Positions 1-5,672 of a stretch of 6,470 bases of DNA are shown here, piece by piece (position 1 is the first letter of the stretch; the number at the start of each line of letters is the position of its first letter). The notes under the pieces were generated by a model. The model searched no databases. It was not told the DNA's origin and worked only from the letters and a program-made list of their open reading frames with translations. The position numbers and the translations under genes are program-made. This DNA comes from Bacteroidota bacterium (GTDB taxonomy: Bacteria > Bacteroidota > Bacteroidia > Chitinophagales > Chitinophagaceae), in contig JAEZIL010000222.1 of assembly GCA_023436685.1 (NCBI GenBank), forward strand, positions 1 through 6,470, given 5' to 3'.

Positions 1-879
1 GCACTGGACCCTCAAAGCAATCTTGACGAGCTGATGAACATAGTGGTAGTAGGTGGCGGGCCTACAGGTGTAGAACTAGCCGGATCGCTTGCTGAAATGA
101 AAAAAAATGTACTGCCTCGCGACTACCCAGATATGGATTTCAGCAAGCTGAATATACACTTGCTGGAAGGTGGCCACGCTACCCTTGCACCAATGAGCAA
201 AGCATCGCAGGAAAAATCGCAGCAATACCTGGAGCGCATGGGTGTTAAGGTATGGTTGAATACTATAGTACAAGATTACGATGGCCATACTGTAATCATG
301 AAAGATGGCAGAACCATTGCATCGCGCAACATGATATGGGCAGCAGGTGTAACAGGGAATGTACCACAAGGCATAGCGACTGATGTATTAGTAAGAGGCA
401 ACCGTATAAAAGTAGACGAATATCATAGGGTTGATGGCCTTACCAATGTATTTGCACTGGGCGATATTGCTTATATGGAAACACCTGAGTGGCCTAAAGG
501 CCATGCACAGCTTGCTAATGTTGCTATTAACCAGGCAAAAAACCTTGCACATAATATGAAACAGCTATTGCATGGTAAGGAACTTAAAAAGTTCACTTAC
601 AAAAACCCCGGTACAATGGCAACAGTAGGGAAACGGAAAGCGGTGGTCGATTTGCCATTCATCAGTTTTCAGGGTGTATTTGCATGGCTGGTGTGGATGT
701 TCCTGCACCTGATGCTTATAGTAAGTGTAAAGAACAGGCTTATCATTTTTATCAACTGGGCCATTAGCTATTTTACTAACGATACCACACTACGCCTGAT
801 ACTATTACCAACGCGCAAACAAGTAGAACTGGCGAAGGAACATAATGGTTTCCCCGATGAAAAACCGGTTGTAACTTAA
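1..879 (+). CDS. ndh: Type II NADH:quinone oxidoreductase (NDH-2), 5'-truncated by window edge
   Basis: This is the C-terminal 292 codons of a membrane-associated flavoprotein that oxidises NADH and reduces quinone without pumping protons. The reading frame is open from base 1, so the ATG at 34 is internal, not the true start. Visible in window codon numbering: the second Rossmann motif GGGPTGVELAG (about 18-28) for NADH; WAAGV (113-117); the FAD-contacting segment VFALGD (about 150-155); AQLANVAINQ (169-178), matching the AQ-type quinone-site motif of the family; and a hydrophobic, aromatic C-terminal stretch (about 220-258) typical of the NDH-2 membrane anchor. The N-terminal FAD-binding GxGxxG and roughly 130-150 residues lie upstream of the window, judging from the usual 420-450-residue length. 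The TAA stop overlaps the stop of the convergent gene at 876. The motifs are seen; the enzyme assignment is family knowledge. Some related pyridine-nucleotide disulfide oxidoreductases share these motifs, but the C-terminal anchor favours NDH-2. Confidence 0.93.
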   Translation, partial: ALDPQSNLDELMNIVVVGGGPTGVELAGSLAEMKKNVLPRDYPDMDFSKLNIHLLEGGHATLAPMSKASQEKSQQYLERMGVKVWLNTIVQDYDGHTVIMKDGRTIASRNMIWAAGVTGNVPQGIATDVLVRGNRIKVDEYHRVDGLTNVFALGDIAYMETPEWPKGHAQLANVAINQAKNLAHNMKQLLHGKELKKFTYKNPGTMATVGKRKAVVDLPFISFQGVFAWLVWMFLHLMLIVSVKNRLIIFINWAISYFTNDTTLRLILLPTRKQVELAKEHNGFPDEKPVVT

Positions 880-1586
880 GCTACAGAAATATGCTGTATC
901 AGCATACGTTTAGCTACCGGTAGCATTGTCTCGTTTAGTGGCAGTGTCAGCGGCGACTCTATACTATAGACAGCAGGCGTAGGTAAATCCCCGTTCAGCC
1001 GTATGATCTCACGCTTTATCTGTTCGTAGGTATTAGCCAGCGTTTTTGTCCAGCTATCTATATAGTGTACATGCAAGCCGCGAAAGCGGGCGTTCTGGTG
1101 CTCGAACAATGTTACATTGTAGCCATAGGCACGAACCTCGCTATATTGACCGTAGCGCAGCAGCATATAGCCCTCATTTTTGTATAATGGCATAATGCCT
1201 ACCGGCTCAATATGCATTTGCTGCTCCACCAGGTCGTAGAGTTCTGCGCCATTATGTATTGTTCCTTTCATTTGCTCAACTGCAAAATTGACTATCTCTT
1301 CCATCTCATTCATCAACTCATCATCTTCTACCATTCTCTTATATACCAGTTCCAGTTCCTGCAGTTTTATTTTATCCAACCGCTTAGGGAATGCCTCTTC
1401 CATCATCCGCTTATTATCGCGGAAACTGATCAGGTTGTTGTAGTGAAAAACAATATCGGAAAGTTGAGGGTATAGCTTGCTTTCGTTAAAGTACTTGTTT
1501 ACCTCTTTCAGGTAGGCAAGCAAGCGGTATTTCTGCAATTCAAAATCTATATACCCTTCTATAAACCATGTGTCGCTTAATTCCAT
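876..1586 (-). CDS. Conserved hypothetical protein, 236 aa, probably cytosolic and helix-rich
   Basis: I do not recognise a named family. The protein has no signal peptide and no membrane segment. The N-terminal half (about residues 14-125) is rich in charged and leucine residues with a predicted helical, possibly coiled-coil character, notably around 70-107 where Glu, Met and Lys alternate. The C-terminal half (about 125-236) looks more beta-like, with aromatic stretches such as YMLLRYGQYSEVRAYGYNV, and ends in a basic/hydrophobic tail. Phrases such as DFELQKYRLLAYLKEV resemble uncharacterised Bacteroidota proteins I have seen, but I cannot name one. The ATG at 1586 is chosen because a -33/-7-like element (1591-1624) sits just upstream and no other in-frame ATG competes. 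It lies 89 bp downstream of the OsmC gene on the same strand, so it may be transcribed from its own promoter. Its stop overlaps the convergent NADH dehydrogenase stop. Coding status is well supported by length and composition; function is unknown. Confidence 0.8.
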   Translation of the reverse strand: MELSDTWFIEGYIDFELQKYRLLAYLKEVNKYFNESKLYPQLSDIVFHYNNLISFRDNKRMMEEAFPKRLDKIKLQELELVYKRMVEDDELMNEMEEIVNFAVEQMKGTIHNGAELYDLVEQQMHIEPVGIMPLYKNEGYMLLRYGQYSEVRAYGYNVTLFEHQNARFRGLHVHYIDSWTKTLANTYEQIKREIIRLNGDLPTPAVYSIESPLTLPLNETMLPVAKRMLIQHISVA

Positions 1587-1590
1587 ATCT

Positions 1591-1624
1591 CAAAAGCATT
1601 ATCATCCTAATTTACATAAACAAA
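1591..1624 (-). promoter_or_regulatory. Candidate Bacteroidota promoter for the 236-aa gene
   Basis: Read on the minus strand, TTTG (1624-1621), a 22-nt spacer and TGCTTTTG (1598-1591) match the -33 TTTG / -7 TAnnTTTG pattern; the -7 part has G instead of A at its second position. Only 4 nt (AGAT) separate it from the ATG at 1586, so transcription would begin at or next to the start codon. The match is imperfect and the region is AT-rich, so it could arise by chance. The rest of the 89-bp spacer (1587-1675) shows no hairpin terminator or other element. Confidence 0.35.
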
Positions 1625-1675
1625 ATAAATGCCACAAGATGCTATGGTAAAGTAAAAGTCAAATTCGCATACCTG

Positions 1676-2077
1676 CTATTGAACGGTCACCAATTCTGTA
1701 TCCACTTCAATAGGGTTAACTAATATTTCGTGTATGGGACATTTATTGGCTATGAGCATAAGGCGGTTTATCTGCTCCTGTTCCAGCTCACCATCCAGCT
1801 TTATTTTCCGGCTCATTGTTGTGCGCTTGGCATCCTTATTTCTATCAATTGCCACAGTTGTTTCTATCTGCCTCAGCCTCCATCCTTTCCTATCGGCATA
1901 CATACGCAAAGTGATACACGTACACGCTCCCAGCGATGCAGCCAATATTTCTTCCGGCGACATACCCTTATCTTCTCCGCCATCGTTTATTGGCTCGTCA
2001 GAGAAAATGGTGTGCTGCGCAGATGATATGATGGTGATGTATTTATCGATACCTATAGTAGCTGCAATAGTTTTCAT
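1676..2077 (-). CDS. OsmC/Ohr-family protein (peroxide/thiol stress)
   Basis: This 133-residue protein belongs to the OsmC/Ohr superfamily, small cytosolic homodimers, several of which reduce organic or inorganic hydroperoxides with a reactive cysteine pair. The family signature is clear: GMSPEEILAASLGACTCITLRMYADRKGW (residues 38-66, given here in pieces: GMSPEEILAASLGAC then the ADRKGW helix) carries the presumed peroxidatic Cys52, and ANKCPIHEIL (110-119) carries the presumed resolving Cys113. Cys54 is an additional cysteine two residues after the peroxidatic one. I start at the ATG at 2077; an in-frame GTG at 2095 would add six residues (MYFHCI) with no family support. The gene lies 24 bp downstream of the PP-loop ATPase gene on the same strand, so the two are probably co-transcribed. 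Many OsmC-like proteins have no proven substrate, so the peroxidase role is inference from the family; the cysteines are seen. Confidence 0.92.
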   Translation of the reverse strand: MKTIAATIGIDKYITIISSAQHTIFSDEPINDGGEDKGMSPEEILAASLGACTCITLRMYADRKGWRLRQIETTVAIDRNKDAKRTTMSRKIKLDGELEQEQINRLMLIANKCPIHEILVNPIEVDTELVTVQ

Positions 2078-2101
2078 AATACAATGAAAGTACACAATTA
2101 C

Positions 2102-2824
2102 TTACAGGTGCAGATCGAGAAAATAAAAACCCGTGTTCCATTTATCATTATCGTCAGCTGCCTGCTTGTATTCCTTATATACGGTTTCTCCTTTTACTAC
2201 AGGTATTGCTTCAGCAAAATATGGCGCGTTGTAAACAAACGTGTGAAACTCTCCATTTTCTCCACAAGGGTCTACATTAGCGGGCAAGTCGCACAGAAAG
2301 CTACGGTCTATTTTCCTGCCCAGCATTTCCCTGCTTAAAAATTTCTCATTCAGGCAAACTATCATAGCTTCTATACCTGTATCTTCAAGCATGCCTACCA
2401 GTTCGTAGGTATTCATTTTCCAAAGTGGGAATACAGCTTGAAAACCGGCACCGGCAAGTTGTTGCTCCCGGTATAGTTTAAGGTCTTCCAGGAAGATATC
2501 GCCAAATGCGGCTGTATAAATATCCTGCCCCTTCAAATGCGTAAGCGCATCCTGCATAGCAGTTTTATACATTTCATCATCGGGCGATTCAGGCAAATAA
2601 ATCTTATTTAGCGGCAAATTCATTTGCATAGCCTGTGCATCCAGCAACTCTTCGCGAACGCCATGCATTACTATGCGGTTATGGTTTTGGTTAATAGTAG
2701 TTAACAATTGCCTTACCCTGTATTCGCTATTATTTTGAATAAGGAAATAATAGGCAAGAGCAGCATCCTTACCCGAGCTCCAGTTCAATACAGTATTCTT
2801 CGTGCTTACGCCGGTATCTATCAT
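2102..2824 (-). CDS. Dph6-like (COG2102, diphthine-ammonia ligase family) PP-loop ATP pyrophosphatase
   Basis: The protein belongs to the N-type ATP pyrophosphatase family whose eukaryotic/archaeal members (Dph6/MJ0570) amidate diphthine on elongation factor 2. Numbered from the ATG at 2824 (240 aa), it shows the PP-loop NWSSGKDAALAYY (14-26, SSGKDA at 16-21) that binds ATP, GDIFLEDLKLYRE (108-120), and DPCGENGEFHTFV (185-197), the counterpart of the Dph6 CGEGGE-type motif. Bacteria lack diphthamide, so the substrate here is unknown; an ATP-dependent amidation or ligation through an adenylated intermediate is inference. An in-frame ATG at 2863 would add 13 residues, but it leaves only 14 bp to the divergent gene, places the 18-bp palindrome inside the coding region, and makes the N-terminus longer than usual before the PP-loop, so 2824 is preferred. 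It is the probable first gene of an operon with the OsmC gene. Confidence 0.88.
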   Translation of the reverse strand: MIDTGVSTKNTVLNWSSGKDAALAYYFLIQNNSEYRVRQLLTTINQNHNRIVMHGVREELLDAQAMQMNLPLNKIYLPESPDDEMYKTAMQDALTHLKGQDIYTAAFGDIFLEDLKLYREQQLAGAGFQAVFPLWKMNTYELVGMLEDTGIEAMIVCLNEKFLSREMLGRKIDRSFLCDLPANVDPCGENGEFHTFVYNAPYFAEAIPVVKGETVYKEYKQAADDNDKWNTGFYFLDLHL

Positions 2825-2831
2825 TTTAAGC

Positions 2832-2849
2832 AAAACAATATATTGTTTT
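2832..2849. promoter_or_regulatory. Perfect 18-bp palindrome in the divergent promoter region (candidate operator)
   Basis: AAAACAATATATTGTTTT is a perfect inverted repeat with 9-bp arms and no spacer. It lies in the 53-bp gap between the divergent starts at 2824 and 2878. It is flanked by two copies of TTTTAAGCA (2824-2832 and 2854-2862), 30 bp apart. The palindrome overlaps a -7-like TTGTTTTG for the leftward gene (2838-2831, minus strand, 6 nt before the ATG) and a possible -33 TTG for the rightward gene (2843-2845, followed after 19 nt by TAAATTAC at 2865-2872). This placement suits a regulator controlling both directions. The symmetry is seen; the operator role is inference, and no regulator gene lies in the window. 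Confidence 0.45.
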
Positions 2850-2877
2850 TTGGTTTTAAGCATCTAAATTACAACTC

Positions 2878-3582
2878 ATGCCATATGCAATAGTAACAGG
2901 TGCTACCCAGGGTATTGGTAAGGCTATAGCCGAAAAGCTTTTGGAAAATGGTTTTTCTGTAGCCATATGCGCCCGCAGCCATACCGACCTTCATAAAGTA
3001 GAAACCGAGTGGAAAAATAAATACCCTTCTGCGCAGATCATTGCACACCGTGCCGATCTTGCTTTAAAACAAGATGCAGTGAGCTTTGTTCAGCATGTGC
3101 TGGCGCATTTTACCCAGATAGACCTATTGGTGAATAATGCTGGTTTATACTTTCCCGGAAATCTTGCCGATGAACCCGACGGACACCTGGAAACTTTAAT
3201 GAGCATCAACTTATTTAGTGCCTATCATATTACCAGGGGTGTATTACCTGCCATGAAAGAAAATGCCGGAGCACATATTTTCAACATATGTTCGGTAGCT
3301 AGTTTGCGTGCTTATCCTAATGGCGGTGCATACAGTATAACCAAATATGCGTTACTTGGCTTCTCTGAGAACCTGAGGTATGAACTCATGTCGAAAGGCA
3401 TTAAGGTAACAGCTGTTTGCCCGGGTGCAACATACAGCCGGTCGTGGGAAGGCAGCGGAATACCTGAGGGCAGAATAATGCAGGTAAGCGATATAGCCAA
3501 TGCTGTATGGGCTGCATATAAGCTTTCTCCCTCTGCCAATATGGATACTATTGTTATAAGGCCCTTACAAGGTGATATATAA
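2878..3582 (+). CDS. Short-chain dehydrogenase/reductase (classical SDR family)
   Basis: This is a 234-residue cytosolic NAD(P)(H)-dependent oxidoreductase with all hallmarks of the classical SDR fold: the cofactor loop TGATQGIG (7-14), NNAG (86-89), and the catalytic tetrad Asn111, Ser139, Tyr152 and Lys156 (YSITK), followed by PG at 182-183. An Arg at position 33 after the second strand (CARS) suggests a preference for NADP(H). The length is normal and no residue is missing, so the enzyme should be active. The substrate cannot be read from sequence; relatives include 3-ketoacyl-ACP reductase-like and sepiapterin/carbonyl reductase-like enzymes. The ATG at 2878 gives the short N-terminus usual for the family. 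It diverges from the PP-loop gene and is 77 bp upstream of batD on the same strand; a promoter before batD suggests separate transcription. The 3' spacer (3583-3659) holds a T-run but no convincing terminator hairpin. Confidence 0.93.
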   Translation: MPYAIVTGATQGIGKAIAEKLLENGFSVAICARSHTDLHKVETEWKNKYPSAQIIAHRADLALKQDAVSFVQHVLAHFTQIDLLVNNAGLYFPGNLADEPDGHLETLMSINLFSAYHITRGVLPAMKENAGAHIFNICSVASLRAYPNGGAYSITKYALLGFSENLRYELMSKGIKVTAVCPGATYSRSWEGSGIPEGRIMQVSDIANAVWAAYKLSPSANMDTIVIRPLQGDI

Positions 3583-3614
3583 CATCTTTTTTAACTAAGC
3601 TTTAACCCAAGACC

Positions 3615-3646
3615 TTTATACACAAGGACTCTTCAATTTATTTTTG
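3615..3646 (+). promoter_or_regulatory. Bacteroidota-type promoter for batD-batE
   Basis: TATTTTTG at 3639-3646 matches the -7 consensus TAnnTTTG exactly. TTTA at 3615-3618, 20 nt upstream, matches three of four bases of the -33 TTTG. The ATG of batD follows 13 nt after the -7 element, giving a very short 5' leader. There is no Shine-Dalgarno sequence, as is usual in this phylum. This is the best promoter match in the window, although short AT-rich motifs occur by chance. Confidence 0.55.
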
Positions 3647-3659
3647 TGGTGCTATAGAA

Positions 3660-5672
3660 ATGATACTAGCTAATTATTACCGGCGGTTACAATTTGCCTG
3701 TTTGCTAACGCTAATGGGTTGCAGTGCATGGGCACAGAATGTAGTATTTTCTGCATCGGCCAGCGCGGGTAAAATAGGTATGCAAGACCAGCTACAGGTA
3801 ACCTATACCATACAAGATGCTACCAACCTGCAAAGCGTAACGCCACAAGGGCTCAATAAAGATTTTGAAATTGTTGCAGGCCCCTTTCAATCGCAAAGCA
3901 GCCAAATATCTTATGTAAATGGCCGTACCACGCAAACAGTAAATGTATCGCTAACTTATGTACTTGTACCTAAGCGCACAGGTACTTTAACGGTACCCTC
4001 AGCCATTGCAAAAGATGCAGACGGGCACTCTTACCAATCCAACTCGATACCGGTACAAGTGGTAGCCGGCACCCTGGCACAAAGGCAGTCCCAACAACAA
4101 CAGCGCAGCCGCGATATATGGGACGATGACCCCTTTGTAGCCATGATGCAACAACGCCAGCGCCAGCTGCAGGCGCTACGCCAGTACCAGCGCCAGAGCG
4201 CCCAGCCACAAAGGCAACAAGCAACTGCACAGCCGGCAGCTACGCAAGAGAGCCTTGGCAAAGACCTATTTATAAGGGTAAATGTAGATAAGAATAAAGT
4301 ACATGTAGGCGAACAAATAACAGCCACATATAAACTATACTCCCGCCTGCCCATGAATGTGGCCATATCGAAGCTACCTTCGCTAAACGGTTTCTGGACC
4401 CAGGATTTTGAATTGGCAAAACCTAATGTGAAACCTGTGGAAGAAATAGTGGATGGAAAGAAGTACCAGGTGTTTACCCTGAAAAAATCTGCTCTTTTCC
4501 CGCAGCAAACCGGTACACTGGAGCTTGACCCTGCAGAGGCCGAAGGTATAGCGCGTATTGTACAAGAGGTAAAACATGCCAATCCGTTTGCCGACGATCC
4601 TGTTTTTGGCAGCCTGATGATGAATGATCCGTTTTTTAACGATGATTTTTTCAACACGGTTTCTTACCGCGATGTAAAAGTGCACCTGAAAAGCTCGCCG
4701 GTGAAAATACAGGTATTACCACTGCCGACTGAAGGCAAGCCCGATGATTATGGCGGCGCAGTAGGCAAATTCAGTATTTCAGGGAAGATTGATAAAACCG
4801 ACCTGACTACCGACGATGCACTGAACTACAAATTAACCATTACAGGTAGCGGCAACTTGAAGCTGATACAAGCACCTGTACTAAATTTACCTAACGGGCT
4901 GGAAGCATTTGACCCAAATATTATTGATACCATAACCGGCCGTACAACTACAATTAGCGGTTCAAAGATCATTACATACGCGCTCAGTGCGCAAACACCC
5001 GGCGATTTTCAGATACCTGCTATACCATTTACTTATTTCGACGCCCAGGCAGGTAAATACATAACCCTGCATACCCAGCCGGTAACCATACATGTAAAAC
5101 AGGGCAAAAATTACAAGCCTGCAACCGTAGCAAAAAATACCGTACTGGCAGATATACATAATATTGACACCAGGCCCCTTACAACCATTACTTTCAATAG
5201 TAAACCGCTGTTATACACAGTAGGATATTGGTCTGCATATTCACTTCCATTATTTGCTTTTATAGCTTTAGCCGTATGGCGCAGGCGCGAAGATGAATTA
5301 TCGAAAAACACGGTACTGCTTAAAAGCCGGCGTGCCAATAAAGTGGCTTTAAAACGCCTGGTTGTTGCACGTAAAATGATGGAAGAAAACAAACCACGTT
5401 TGTTTTACGATGAAATTTCTAAAGCTATATGGCTGTACCTGAGCGATAAGCTAAATATTCCGCTTTCATATCTTTCAAGAGATACCGCCGCGGAAGCACT
5501 ATCCTCAAAGAACCTGCCTGCCAACCTTCGCGATAATGTGAGAATATTGATAGATGAATGTGAGATAGCCCTTTATTCTCCTGCCGGCGGCGCCAAGCAA
5601 ATGCCTAACGTGTATGAACAAGCAATAGAGGTTATTAGCAAACTGGAAGACTTCTTCAATCACCAGGCATGA
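3660..5672 (+). CDS. batD: BatD family protein (Bat aerotolerance membrane protein)
   Basis: BatD is a large, mostly periplasmic membrane protein of the Bacteroides aerotolerance (Bat) system, thought to work with MoxR ATPases and vWA proteins BatA/BatB in envelope or oxidative-stress tolerance; its molecular role is unresolved. The 670 residues show a signal peptide (1-25, ending SAWA before Gln26), then beta-rich Ig-like domains (about 29-137, 203-353 and 371-479), one transmembrane helix (about 522-540) followed by the positive stop RRRE, and a helical cytoplasmic tail of about 130 residues. A Gln/Arg-rich linker (141-191) and a second insert with acidic/Phe motifs (308-332, DDPVFG and NDPFFNDDFF) separate the domains; the linker also contains WDDDPF. 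LMGC at 18-21 is a weak alternative lipobox. The stop overlaps batE by ATGA, implying translational coupling. The moxR and batA/B genes usually found upstream are absent here; an SDR gene takes that position. Confidence 0.93.
   Translation: MILANYYRRLQFACLLTLMGCSAWAQNVVFSASASAGKIGMQDQLQVTYTIQDATNLQSVTPQGLNKDFEIVAGPFQSQSSQISYVNGRTTQTVNVSLTYVLVPKRTGTLTVPSAIAKDADGHSYQSNSIPVQVVAGTLAQRQSQQQQRSRDIWDDDPFVAMMQQRQRQLQALRQYQRQSAQPQRQQATAQPAATQESLGKDLFIRVNVDKNKVHVGEQITATYKLYSRLPMNVAISKLPSLNGFWTQDFELAKPNVKPVEEIVDGKKYQVFTLKKSALFPQQTGTLELDPAEAEGIARIVQEVKHANPFADDPVFGSLMMNDPFFNDDFFNTVSYRDVKVHLKSSPVKIQVLPLPTEGKPDDYGGAVGKFSISGKIDKTDLTTDDALNYKLTITGSGNLKLIQAPVLNLPNGLEAFDPNIIDTITGRTTTISGSKIITYALSAQTPGDFQIPAIPFTYFDAQAGKYITLHTQPVTIHVKQGKNYKPATVAKNTVLADIHNIDTRPLTTITFNSKPLLYTVGYWSAYSLPLFAFIALAVWRRREDELSKNTVLLKSRRANKVALKRLVVARKMMEENKPRLFYDEISKAIWLYLSDKLNIPLSYLSRDTAAEALSSKNLPANLRDNVRILIDECEIALYSPAGGAKQMPNVYEQAIEVISKLEDFFNHQA
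4080..4232 (+). repeat. Gln/Arg-rich low-complexity segment within batD
   Basis: Codons 141-191 of batD encode a linker dominated by Gln and Arg. At DNA level it holds four copies of the hexamer CGCCAG (4155-4160, 4161-4166, 4179-4184, 4191-4196), all in frame as Arg-Gln, plus CAA/CAG runs near 4092-4103. It is locally more GC-rich than the flanks. The segment interrupts two Ig-like domains and probably forms a flexible, positively charged periplasmic linker that may vary in length by slippage; that is inference. Confidence 0.6.

Noticed and set aside
1730..2087. Plus-strand open frames across the OsmC gene
   Set aside because: The minus strand encodes an intact OsmC protein with both conserved cysteines; the plus-strand products are Ser/Cys/Ile-rich shadows.
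2075..2095. GTG at 2095 as the OsmC start
   Set aside because: It would add MYFHCI, which has no family counterpart; the ATG at 2077 gives the normal N-terminus.
2084..2338. Plus-strand open frame of 84 codons with a hydrophobic start
   Set aside because: It overlaps the conserved C-terminus of the PP-loop ATPase, including the DPCGENGEF motif region, and resembles no family.
3583..3659. T-run after the SDR gene as a rho-independent terminator
   Set aside because: The T-run at about 3587-3592 is not preceded by a stable GC-rich stem.
3711..3722. Lipobox (LMGC) in BatD, making it a lipoprotein
   Set aside because: Met before Gly is uncommon in lipoboxes, and a good type I site (AWA before Gln26) follows directly; kept only as an alternative.
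4151..4200. CGCCAG repeats as a CRISPR or regulatory repeat array
   Set aside because: The copies are hexamers in the batD reading frame with irregular spacing, explained by a Gln/Arg-rich protein linker.
4031..4657. Long minus-strand open frame (208 codons) inside batD
   Set aside because: It lies wholly antisense to a well-supported gene, its translation is Ser/Cys/Trp-rich and low-complexity opposite the Gln/Arg tract, and it shows no domain.
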